A stretch of DNA of 16,553 bases from Bacillota bacterium (GCA_023410885.1 JAEYPI010000239.1:1-16553); one strand, 5' to 3'; counted from the first letter of the stretch, positions 7,983-14,956 are shown. Numbers and translations: made by a program. The notes: generated from the sequence alone by a model not told the origin.

Positions 7983-9257
7983 ATGAAGAAAGTATTAGCC
8001 TTGATCTGTGCTCTTTGCCTTATGATTAGCATGGCAGCCTGCGGAAACGCAACAGTAGACAATTCTAAAGGTAATGACGAAAAGCAACCTCGTGAAGCGG
8101 AACTTAATATTATGATGAGCTTCCCTCAGTATCTTGAGCATTGGGAGAAATATTGTCGCCAATTTGAAGCAAAAATTCTGGCTGAGGACAATATCAAGTT
8201 AAAAATCAATATGGAAATGCCCAGTTCCGAACAATACGATAGTGTTTTACAGGCTCGTTTGACAGGGGATGATGCCCCGGATTTATACACCATACATAGT
8301 AATAATATTGGGGTGTATACAAAGGCAGGCAACCTGACCGATTTGTCGGATCAAGCATTAGCCGGTAAGATATTCGAAAATGTAAGAAACACTGTATCGG
8401 TAGAAAAAAAATTGATGGCCGTACCTCTTGAAAGTCAGGCCTGGGGTGTTCTTTATAATAAAAAGATATTTGCAGATGCAGGTGTTACCCCTCCTGACAC
8501 TTTGGATGAATTAAAAGATGTGGTAAAAAAGCTGAAAGATAAGGGCTATACACCCTTCATGCTCGCTTATCAGGAACAATGGGTACCACAGCTTATGACA
8601 GCGCTTACCTTAGGTGGAAAAGTTACCGGGGATGTGCCGGATTGGCTGGATCGCATGTATAAGGATCAGGGCTCCTATGAGGAAATGAAAGACATCTTTG
8701 ATGTCATAACCCTGATTATGCAGAATGGTACGGAAAGAGCTATGGAACAGGGGTCAGAGGTTGGTGCCGCTGAATTCGCCAACGGCAAAGCCGCCATGTT
8801 TGTCCAGGGAACTTGGGCCTCCAACACCATTATGACAACCAATCCCAATATGGAATTAGGGGTTATGGCTCTTCCTGTTAATAATAATGCTAAATGTACA
8901 TTGGTTAATCTTTCCACCTCTACGGTATTAGGCGTATATCCTGAAAGCAGCGAAAAGGAAATAGCTTTAAAATTTGCAAATTATGTTCTGGATGACAAGG
9001 ATTCCGCAGAATTGTTCCAGGCTTGCGGATTCAATCCTTTGGCAACTTGCCATAATTATGAAGTCAAAAGCTGGGTTAAAGACGCATCAGCTTATGTGAG
9101 AGATGGGCGTGCCTACCAGGATCTGGTTATCCCATCAGCTGTTACTGATGAACAAGGTAAATTGCTGCAAGAGTATTATACCGGCTCAATAACTGTTGAA
9201 ACCATCATATCCAGACTGGACAAAGCATTCAAGGATGCTAACAAACTGGCAAAATAA
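7983..9257 (+). CDS. ABC transporter sugar-binding lipoprotein (family 1, CUT1 type)
   Basis: A 424-residue extracellular solute-binding protein that captures oligosaccharides for the permeases encoded downstream. Residues 1-19 form a lipoprotein signal ending in the lipobox SMAAC, with the lipidated Cys at 20, followed by a short polar linker. The fold signals are typical of family 1 sugar-binding proteins, such as DAPDLYTIHSNNI, the LYNKKIFADAGV segment, the TPPDTLDEL helix and NGKAAMFVQGTWA. ATG 7983 is preferred over the in-frame TTG at 7977 because AGAGGAGGA (7965-7973) is 9 nt upstream of the ATG but only 3 nt from the TTG. It is followed by an intrinsic terminator and then the permeases. 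The ligand is inferred to be a beta-glucan oligosaccharide from the two flanking GH5 enzymes. Confidence 0.94.
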   Translation: MKKVLALICALCLMISMAACGNATVDNSKGNDEKQPREAELNIMMSFPQYLEHWEKYCRQFEAKILAEDNIKLKINMEMPSSEQYDSVLQARLTGDDAPDLYTIHSNNIGVYTKAGNLTDLSDQALAGKIFENVRNTVSVEKKLMAVPLESQAWGVLYNKKIFADAGVTPPDTLDELKDVVKKLKDKGYTPFMLAYQEQWVPQLMTALTLGGKVTGDVPDWLDRMYKDQGSYEEMKDIFDVITLIMQNGTERAMEQGSEVGAAEFANGKAAMFVQGTWASNTIMTTNPNMELGVMALPVNNNAKCTLVNLSTSTVLGVYPESSEKEIALKFANYVLDDKDSAELFQACGFNPLATCHNYEVKSWVKDASAYVRDGRAYQDLVIPSAVTDEQGKLLQEYYTGSITVETIISRLDKAFKDANKLAK

Positions 9258-9284
9258 GCGAAGCAAATGCCTAAAATGCACAAC

Positions 9285-9309
9285 AGGCGGGCTTATGCCC
9301 GCCTTTTTT
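9285..9309 (+). terminator. Intrinsic terminator between binding-protein and permease genes
   Basis: A perfect 8-bp GC-rich stem, AGGCGGGC (9285-9292) and GCCCGCCT (9297-9304), with a TTAT loop, runs straight into six Ts (9304-9309). It lies inside the transporter operon only 9 bp before the permease start region. Partial read-through would give more binding protein than permease, a common arrangement in sugar ABC operons. It is the clearest rho-independent terminator in the window. Confidence 0.9.
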
Positions 9310-9317
9310 AAAGCGAG

Positions 9318-10205
9318 GTGTTCACTCTGTACAGCGAGCGCAAACAAAATCTGAGCTTGATACTCTATGTCCTTCCGGCATTTCTGGTATATGCTGTGTT
9401 CAAACTCTTTCCCGCTTTTTCAGGCCTATTCTATGCCATGACCGATTGGAATGGCATCAATAAATCATACAATTTTATTGGATTATCTAATTTTGCAGAG
9501 GTCTTTTTAGATGAGTATTTTCTAAATTCAATGGTGTTTACAACCAAGTATGTCGTGGTCATGATTATTGTTGCCAACCTATCTGCCTTAGCTTTGGCCC
9601 TGGCTATTGAATCGTTGACCAGAGGCAGAGGCTTATTCCGAACACTGTTTTATATGCCAAACATTATTAGCATGGTCATTGGGGGCTATATCTGGCGTTT
9701 TATTTTTCATAAAGTCCTGTACTATCTTGCCGATAATTGGGGATGGTATTTTTTAGATCATTCGTGGGTAGGGGATACCCGCTATGCCTTCTTATCCATC
9801 ATCATCGTTGCAGCATGGGGCTCTGTAGGATACTTGATGATTATTTATTTAGCGGCTTTGCAGGGCATTCCCCAAAGCCTTATAGAAGCAGGAGCACTGG
9901 ATGGTGCTAAACCGTGGCAAATGTTTTGGCACATTACTTGCCCTATGATACGACCTGCGTTAACCATTTGCCTATTCTGGACACTTAATTCGTCCTATCA
10001 AGTCTTTGACGTTGTTTTTTCGCTCACGGGCGGAGGCCCAGGTCGAGCCACACAATCTGTTGCCCTTAATATTTATGAAGAGGCGTTTAAAGGTAATATA
10101 CGTTTTGGTTATTCAACAGCGAAGTCTACGGTACTATTCCTTGTTATCTTCATTATCACAGCCATACAAATTCAGGTAATGAAGAAGAGGGAGGAGGAGC
10201 TATGA
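9318..10205 (+). CDS. CUT1 sugar ABC transporter permease, UgpA/MalF-like
   Basis: A membrane protein of about 295 residues with six predicted helices (first near 13-35, then near 75-97, 106-129, 157-180, 214-236 and 270-287). The cytoplasmic EAA loop that docks the ATPase is at about 190-213 (EAGALDGAKPW). The SLTGGGPGRATQS segment (about 235-247) is typical of MalF/UgpA-type permeases. The start is uncertain: GTG 9318 is in frame but overlaps the best ribosome-site-like sequence (GCGAGGTG, 9313-9320), whereas that site is well spaced for a non-standard CTG at 9327. The stop overlaps the start of the second permease. With its partner it should form the membrane channel for the lipoprotein's ligand. 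No ATPase gene is nearby. Confidence 0.93.
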   Translation: MFTLYSERKQNLSLILYVLPAFLVYAVFKLFPAFSGLFYAMTDWNGINKSYNFIGLSNFAEVFLDEYFLNSMVFTTKYVVVMIIVANLSALALALAIESLTRGRGLFRTLFYMPNIISMVIGGYIWRFIFHKVLYYLADNWGWYFLDHSWVGDTRYAFLSIIIVAAWGSVGYLMIIYLAALQGIPQSLIEAGALDGAKPWQMFWHITCPMIRPALTICLFWTLNSSYQVFDVVFSLTGGGPGRATQSVALNIYEEAFKGNIRFGYSTAKSTVLFLVIFIITAIQIQVMKKREEEL

Positions 10206-11032
10206 GAGATAAACAGAGTTTACGCAATGGTATGACCACATTGCTTCTAGTAATAGCTGCGTTGTATACATTGTTTCCGATTTTTTTGGCTCTCATCAAT
10301 TCCTTTAAGACCAATGGTGAATTATTAACCAATGTGCTATCCCTGCCTAAAACACTACGTATAGAAAATTATGTTAATACATTGGATAAGGTTCACTATG
10401 GCCGAAGTTTTATAAATACCCTATTCTTGGCGGGAACTTCGGTGGTTTTTATCATTTTGTTTTCGTCCATGGCAGGATGGAAATTATGCCGGACCAAGAC
10501 AAAGCTCTCCAATCTTTTCTTTTCGCTATTTGTCTTTTCAATGCTCATACCATTTAGTTCGATTATGATACCGCTTTATAAAGTGGTTTTGATTCTAGGG
10601 ATTAAGAATTCATTATTCGGCCTGTCTTTTGTCTATGCCGGATTAGGAGTTGGAACAGGTATTTTCCTTTATCACGGATTTGCTAAAGGTATTCCGCTGG
10701 AATTGGAAGAAGCGGCAGCCATAGATGGCAGTAATTCCTTTCAAACCTTTTTCTTAATTGTTTTTCCTCTTCTAAAGCCCATCACTTCAACGGTATGCAT
10801 TACTAATGTGCTTTGGATTTGGAATGACTTTCTTTTGCCTCTTATTGTCGTATCGGACAATAAAAGGTACACGCTGCTTTTATCTACCAATACCTTGTTC
10901 GGACAATACAGCAGTGACTGGTCCGCCATTTTGAGTGCGCTTATATTGGCAGCGTTACCGGTTATTGTGTTTTATGGATTCTTTCAAAAGTATATTATAC
11001 AGGGGATTTCAGACGGTGCGTTGAAAGGGTGA
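10202..11032 (+). CDS. CUT1 sugar ABC transporter permease, UgpE/MalG-like
   Basis: The 276-residue partner of the preceding permease. It has six predicted helices; the EAA loop is at about 168-192 (EEAAAIDGSNSF), and the C-terminus FQKYIIQGISDGALKG is the conserved MalG-type tail. The ATG overlaps the upstream stop by 4 bp (ATGA) and follows a GGGAGGAGG ribosome site, so the permeases are translationally coupled. The cytoplasmic glucanase follows after 3 bp, making transport and breakdown one operon. Energy must come from an ATPase encoded elsewhere, as is usual for CUT1 systems served by a shared MsmK/UgpC-type protein. Confidence 0.94.
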   Translation: MRDKQSLRNGMTTLLLVIAALYTLFPIFLALINSFKTNGELLTNVLSLPKTLRIENYVNTLDKVHYGRSFINTLFLAGTSVVFIILFSSMAGWKLCRTKTKLSNLFFSLFVFSMLIPFSSIMIPLYKVVLILGIKNSLFGLSFVYAGLGVGTGIFLYHGFAKGIPLELEEAAAIDGSNSFQTFFLIVFPLLKPITSTVCITNVLWIWNDFLLPLIVVSDNKRYTLLLSTNTLFGQYSSDWSAILSALILAALPVIVFYGFFQKYIIQGISDGALKG

Positions 11033-11035
11033 CGA

Positions 11036-12571
11036 ATGGCCATGGGGTATATTAAGGCAAACAACAAAGAACTCTTCGTTAACAGCCAGCCTATTTTATT
11101 ACGGGGCTTTGGTTTAGGCGGTTGGCTCTTACCGGAAGGGTATATGTGGAAATTTTATACAAAATGTGACCGACCGCGCCGCATTGAAAAGTTGATTTCA
11201 GATTTATGTGGAGACCGGTATGCTCAATATTTCTGGGAAGAGTACTATAAAAAGTATATTACTAAGCAAGATATTGCACTCATTGCACAACAAGGCTTTA
11301 ATTCCGTCCGATTACCCATTAATGCAAGACATTATCATCAGGTTGTTCATCTAATTGATGCATTGGTGGAATGGTGCAGAGAGTATGGGGTTTACATCAT
11401 ATTGGATATGCATGGGGCACCTGGTGGTCAGACTGGCCAGAATATCGATGACAGTGAAAACGATACGCCGGAATTATTTATTCAATCAACCTATCAAGAT
11501 GAGTTGATTTCATTATGGAAGGACATCGCTCAACGATATGCCCATGAGCCGATTATCGCGGGGTATGATTTATTAAATGAGCCTTTACCAAAGTGGTGGA
11601 ATCAATACTATGATAAACTTATGCCTTTATATCAGGACATTATAAGGGCTATCAGGCAAGTGGATCAAGAGCATCTCATTATTTTGGAAGGTGTCCATTG
11701 GTCCACTGATTTTTCTATTTTTAGAAATTGGGATTCCATGATTGACGACCCCAATATCATGGTTCAGTTCCATAAATATTGGAGCTCGCCGGATAAGGAA
11801 AGCTTGAAAGAGTTTCTCGACACCAGAGAACGACAAAACCTGCCGTTATTTATGGGAGAGGGCGGGGAAAATAATTTGGATTGGTATATCTCGGCCTTTC
11901 CTCTTTATGAACAATTGAATATTTCGTGGTCCTTTTGGACGTATAAGAAAATAGACAACACCAATTCGCCCATTAGCTTTACCATACCCCAAGGATGGGA
12001 CAGGATACTAGCCTATCTGGACCATGGAGAACCCTTGCATGAGAAAGAGGCTAGGGCTATTTTTGATAGTTTGATTGATTCCATTGCGCACCCGGTTATC
12101 AATTGGAATGTGTTTTATGCTCTTAAAAGGGTACCCCCGATAACGATGCCAAGCACGTGCTATAGCGCTTATTCTGTGAAGCAAACGCGACCAAAGGGAG
12201 CGCAGATTCATGAAAATGATCCTGTCAATATCCAATTTGTCGATGGGCATATCGGTGTCCCTGATTATCGCCGTTATGGGGGAGAGGAACAACCGGATAC
12301 AGAACAATTGGTGGTGATTCTACAACCAGAAGAATGGATAGAGTATCAATTTAATATAGAATCCGACGGAGCATACGATGTAATCATAAAGGCTTACTAC
12401 GAAGGTGTAGTAGGCATCACTTGTTCGAAATATGAGAAGCTGTTTTCATCTCAAGAGTATCCTATCATACAACTCAACTCACTAGCTTTAAACAACGGTG
12501 CTTATACGGTGCGCATATTGTGCCGGGAGGGAATGGTTTTAATTCGTTCGCTAGAGATTAATGTACCCTAA
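11036..12571 (+). CDS. Cytoplasmic GH5-type glucanase with C-terminal CBM6/35-like domain
   Basis: A 511-residue glycoside hydrolase related to the secreted GH5 enzyme in this window but with no signal peptide, so predicted cytoplasmic. The barrel starts with LLRGFGLGGWLLPEG (about 21-35) and continues through VRLPI (91-95), LDMHGAPGG (123-131), the acid/base Glu182 in LLNEP and the nucleophile Glu275 in FMGEGG, with SWSFWTYK (297-304) near the end. Residues about 385-511 form a beta-rich domain with EWIEYQFNIESDGAYDV, the pattern of CBM6/CBM35-type sandwiches. ATG 11036 lies 3 bp after the permease stop, behind a GAAAGGGTGA site; ATG 11042 is an alternative. It probably trims imported oligosaccharides. 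The family call is firm, the substrate inferred. Confidence 0.88.
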   Translation: MAMGYIKANNKELFVNSQPILLRGFGLGGWLLPEGYMWKFYTKCDRPRRIEKLISDLCGDRYAQYFWEEYYKKYITKQDIALIAQQGFNSVRLPINARHYHQVVHLIDALVEWCREYGVYIILDMHGAPGGQTGQNIDDSENDTPELFIQSTYQDELISLWKDIAQRYAHEPIIAGYDLLNEPLPKWWNQYYDKLMPLYQDIIRAIRQVDQEHLIILEGVHWSTDFSIFRNWDSMIDDPNIMVQFHKYWSSPDKESLKEFLDTRERQNLPLFMGEGGENNLDWYISAFPLYEQLNISWSFWTYKKIDNTNSPISFTIPQGWDRILAYLDHGEPLHEKEARAIFDSLIDSIAHPVINWNVFYALKRVPPITMPSTCYSAYSVKQTRPKGAQIHENDPVNIQFVDGHIGVPDYRRYGGEEQPDTEQLVVILQPEEWIEYQFNIESDGAYDVIIKAYYEGVVGITCSKYEKLFSSQEYPIIQLNSLALNNGAYTVRILCREGMVLIRSLEINVP

Positions 12572-12575
12572 AAAT

Positions 12576-12590
12576 CAGGCCAATAGCCTG
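12576..12590 (+). terminator. Weak hairpin after the glucanase operon
   Basis: CAGGC (12576-12580) and GCCTG (12586-12590) form a 5-bp stem with a CAATA loop directly after the stop codon, followed by TGCTTTGT. The stem is short and the T-run broken, so it may act only together with the larger hairpin downstream. Confidence 0.35.
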
Positions 12591-12673
12591 TGCTTTGTAT
12601 TCATACAAGTTGTCCTATGAACGTGGGTAGGGAAAGAGAGTTGGTTTCATTAGAATTTCCCATCTTAAAATGA

Positions 12674-12736
12674 AGAGAGGAGCTCAAACAGTATTGCTAA
12701 CATCCTGGCAACTTAACTGTTTTGAAGCTCCTCTTT
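12674..12736. terminator. Large bulged hairpin between convergent genes
   Basis: AGAGGAGC (12676-12683) pairs with GCTCCTCT (12727-12734), and TCAAACAGT (12684-12692) pairs with ACTGTTTTGA (12716-12725), leaving one bulged T and one bulged A. The 23-nt loop contains a further TTGC/GCAA pairing. TTTATT follows on the plus strand and TCTTCATTTT on the minus strand, so it could stop transcription from both the glucanase operon and the flavin-reductase gene. Confidence 0.6.
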
Positions 12737-12754
12737 ATTCCATTAAAGATACTA

Positions 12755-13270
12755 CTATTTGATATTAACGCTCAATATTTCTCCCACATACATGCGGTGG
12801 TAATCTTTATTGGGATAGTTTTTATCAATAGAGGAATCCAGGAACTGTGTGGGGTCCAAATCCTGATAATAGAGCTTTCTGCATTCTATAAACATCCGTG
12901 CCTGCTCAAAGCCAATGGTGTTATTGGCACCAATAAAGGGTTTAAGGCCGGTTTCTTTTACCTTGTCGATAGCTCTGCCTGATTTTTTTCCGCATAAATT
13001 GAGCATATTTCGCCATTCCTCAGAAAAGAAAGAAAGTGAGAAGTTTTCATTTTTCTCCAGGAATTCATAGGTGTAACGGGTGGGACGAACAAAGATAAAG
13101 CAAACATTCTTTGCCCAGAGGACACCCAAACCACCCCAGCTTGCCGTCATCATATTAAAGCTATCAATTGTTCCGGAGGTAATAAGCGTCCAATCCTGAC
13201 CGATAAGCTTGAAAACATTATCAGTCAAATCACTTGGCTTCATTATCTGAAAATTGTTATCCAAATGCAT
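12755..13270 (-). CDS. Flavin reductase-like FMN-binding split-barrel protein
   Basis: A protein of about 171 residues resembling the flavin reductase / flavoredoxin family (FMN-binding split barrel), presumably a soluble redox protein. Typical features are an early FKLIGQDWTLITSG strand, the FNMMTASWGGLGVLW segment that lines the flavin site in this family, and FVRPTRYTYEFLEKN. The frame is open upstream to 13327, but the promoter (13298-13327) overlaps that extension. AAGGAG (13281-13276 on the minus strand) fits either ATG 13270, with short spacing, or TTG 13264, with better spacing. It is transcribed toward the glucanase operon and divergent from the metallo-beta-lactamase gene. The electron donor and acceptor cannot be deduced. 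Confidence 0.82.
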   Translation of the reverse strand: MHLDNNFQIMKPSDLTDNVFKLIGQDWTLITSGTIDSFNMMTASWGGLGVLWAKNVCFIFVRPTRYTYEFLEKNENFSLSFFSEEWRNMLNLCGKKSGRAIDKVKETGLKPFIGANNTIGFEQARMFIECRKLYYQDLDPTQFLDSSIDKNYPNKDYHRMYVGEILSVNIK

Positions 13271-13297
13271 CAGCTCCTTATGGGTATATTTAGAAAT

Positions 13298-13327
13298 AGT
13301 ATACCATGAAAATGGCCCTATTAACAA
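13298..13327 (-). promoter_or_regulatory. Sigma-A promoter of the flavin-reductase-like gene
   Basis: On the minus strand TTGTTA (13327-13322) is followed after 18 bp by TATACT (13303-13298). Transcription would begin near 13291, leaving a leader of about 20 nt to ATG 13270. This rules against the longer frame starting at 13327. Confidence 0.6.
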
Positions 13328-13350
13328 TTTAAGTTGTTTGATCGTCTCAA

Positions 13351-13380
13351 ACGGATCAACGGATCAACGGATCAACGGAT
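13351..13380 (+). repeat. 8-bp tandem repeat (ACGGATCA x 3.75)
   Basis: Three perfect copies of ACGGATCA followed by ACGGAT, in the gap between the divergent flavin-reductase and metallo-beta-lactamase genes. The unit count could change by replication slippage. It lies upstream of the flavin-reductase promoter and about 145 bp before the metallo-beta-lactamase start. Confidence 0.95.
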
Positions 13381-13456
13381 AGATGGGTCACTGGGTAATA
13401 GTAAATACACATTAAGGTAGTAATGAATGAAAAATACAAAAAAAGGAGCTAAAGGT

Positions 13457-13483
13457 TTGACAGGATGTGGTGAGGAAGCTTAA
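13457..13483 (+). other. Possible 8-codon leader ORF
   Basis: An AAAAGGAG ribosome-site-like sequence (13441-13448) lies 8 nt before TTG 13457, which opens an 8-codon frame (residues MTGCGEEA if TTG is read as Met) ending at TAA 13481-13483. It is 40 bp before the metallo-beta-lactamase start. The strong ribosome site has no other obvious use, but nothing else supports translation. Confidence 0.2.
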
Positions 13484-13523
13484 AATATGAATGCACAAAG
13501 GAATGCTGGAGGTAATACGGTCT

Positions 13524-14324
13524 ATGAAAAGATTTCAAAGGATAACTGCCCTCTGTCTTACACTGGCAATTTTGATTATGTTATCCGCTTGTCGACAGAA
13601 TGTTGAGCCACCCAAGGAGGAGACCATTAAAAGGCCTAATGAGTCTTTTTTGAAATATGGAGAAACCAATGAGACTATTGTCGAGCTCAGTAAGGTTACT
13701 AACTCCCTATGGGTGCATACCTCCTATTCCGAGGAAAATGGTATACTTGTCCCCGCTAACGGCTTAATAGTTGTGACTGATAATAGCTTAGTTCTCATAG
13801 ATACACCTTGGACCAATAAGCAAATGGAAAGTCTTGATCATCTTGTCCGGGAGGCCTTTAACGTCGGATTCAGCAAGGCTATTGTCACCCATGCCCATTC
13901 TGATAGGATGGGGGGCGCTGCCTATTTGCGAGAGAATAATATTTCAATAGCAAGTCTAAAGATTGTAGCTGAGACAGCAGAAAAAAACGGATTTATAGTA
14001 CCTGATCAAGTCAGTGAGGGAGATTCTGTTGTCCTTGATATTGATGATACCGAATTTGAGCTCTTTTTCCCCGGGGAGGGTCATAGTCCCGATAATACGG
14101 TTGTTTGGGTAGAAAAGCATAATACGCTTTTTGCTGGCTGCATAGTAAAAGAGATTGGTGCGAATTCTTTGGGTAATACTACTGAGGCTAATTTAGCAGA
14201 GTGGTCCACTTCCATAGAAATGATCAAGGAAAGATATGAAAATGCTGATATTGTCATTCCGGGGCACGGGCAGTGGGGGGACACAAGTCTACTGGACTAT
14301 ACTCTTGAGCTGCTTAATGAATGA
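13524..14324 (+). CDS. Subclass B1 metallo-beta-lactamase-like lipoprotein
   Basis: A 266-residue zinc hydrolase very similar in layout to subclass B1 metallo-beta-lactamases such as BcII. All expected ligands are present: His123, His125 and Asp127 in THAHSDR; His187 in GEGHSPDN; Cys206 in FAGCIVKE; His248 in PGHG. Lys209 and Asn218 (SLGN) match the substrate-binding Lys224 and Asn233 of B1 enzymes, and AEWSTSIE also matches BcII. The N-terminus is a lipoprotein signal with lipobox MLSAC (Cys23), so the enzyme should be anchored outside the membrane. ATG 13524 gives this compact signal peptide and has GGAGG 11 nt upstream; the frame is also open from ATG 13491. It likely hydrolyses beta-lactams, but activity is inferred. 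No resistance gene or mobile element is adjacent. Confidence 0.9.
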   Translation: MKRFQRITALCLTLAILIMLSACRQNVEPPKEETIKRPNESFLKYGETNETIVELSKVTNSLWVHTSYSEENGILVPANGLIVVTDNSLVLIDTPWTNKQMESLDHLVREAFNVGFSKAIVTHAHSDRMGGAAYLRENNISIASLKIVAETAEKNGFIVPDQVSEGDSVVLDIDDTEFELFFPGEGHSPDNTVVWVEKHNTLFAGCIVKEIGANSLGNTTEANLAEWSTSIEMIKERYENADIVIPGHGQWGDTSLLDYTLELLNE

Positions 14325-14403
14325 ACCTAGCTCAAATTTAGGAACCTATTTTTATTTCCCAAGCTAGCCTAATCAATTATCCATTATCATAGTAATATAA
14401 TTG

Positions 14404-14490
14404 TAGAGGTACATTCTAAGAGAATGTACCACAAGCCTCGACCCGTAAATAGAGGTACATTCTAAGAGAATGTACCACAAGCCTCGACCC
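14404..14490. repeat. Two direct copies of a 41-bp palindromic repeat
   Basis: Copies at 14404-14444 and 14450-14490 are identical over 41 bp and separated by GTAAA (46-bp period). Each contains a perfect 10-bp palindrome, GGTACATTCT and AGAATGTACC, with an AAG loop, followed by ACAAGCCTCGACCC. The form resembles REP-type extragenic palindromes or twin hairpins. The location, 80 bp after the metallo-beta-lactamase stop, also allows a transcription-termination or mRNA-protection role. Confidence 0.95.
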
Positions 14491-14671
14491 ACTCTCAAAG
14501 GGGTTACTATACAATCATAATGCAAGTAAAGAAATTAAAAATTTCATCTTGAAGAGAACCATGACGTTGTAAAAATATGGATGGACACTCATTCTCTCTT
14601 TCAAATTCATTGATGTATGCAGAGCTTTGGTTATCTAGCTTAAAGTGATATGATTTATTTAGAAATAATAG

Positions 14672-14700
14672 TTGTAATTTGACAGTTGTTCCAGTATAAT
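14672..14700 (+). promoter_or_regulatory. Candidate sigma-A promoter upstream of the 59-bp repeats
   Basis: TTGTAA (14672-14677) and a perfect TATAAT (14695-14700) are separated by 17 bp. Transcription from about 14707 would run through the repeat array and give a leader of about 330 nt for the peptide-binding gene, or a separate small RNA. Only tiny frames follow before the repeats. Confidence 0.5.
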
Positions 14701-14758
14701 TAACACAAAACATGGCTATGTGCTGATTATGAAGAACAATGACCTAGATTAACATTGA

Positions 14759-14946
14759 AGTTTTACTCTTCAGAACAGGCCATATTTGCATCTGTGTTAC
14801 TGCTATATACGCTTCTTAGTTTTACTCTTAAGAACAGGCCATATTTGCATCTGTGTTACTGATATATACGCTTCTTAGTTTTACTCTTCAGAACAGGCCA
14901 TATTTGCATCTGTGTTACTGGTATAAACGCTTCTTAGTTTTACTCT
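14759..14946. repeat. 59-bp tandem repeat, three copies plus 11 bp
   Basis: Units begin at 14759, 14818 and 14877, each opening with AGTTTTACTCTT, and a truncated unit covers 14936-14946. The copies differ at only a few positions: CTTCAG or CTTAAG near the start, and CTGCTATATACG, CTGATATATACG or CTGGTATAAACG near the end. Conserved inside is GAACAGGCCATATTTGCATC. There are no unique spacers, so it is not a CRISPR array. The junction of units 1 and 2 can form a TTCTTA/TAAGAA hairpin. Confidence 0.97.
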
Positions 14947-14956
14947 ATATTTTATT

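Noticed and set aside
13271..13327. Longer N-terminus for the flavin-reductase-like protein
   Set aside because: The predicted -35 and -10 of its promoter lie inside this stretch, and the ribosome site is just upstream of 13270.
14404..14490. Mini CRISPR or attachment site
   Set aside because: Only two copies with a 5-bp gap, and no integrase or tRNA gene nearby.
14507..14713. Small minus-strand protein of 68 residues
   Set aside because: No ribosome site, no recognisable motif, and a strong plus-strand promoter overlaps its 5' part.
14759..14946. CRISPR array
   Set aside because: The 59-bp units follow each other with no unique spacers, and no cas gene is present in the window.
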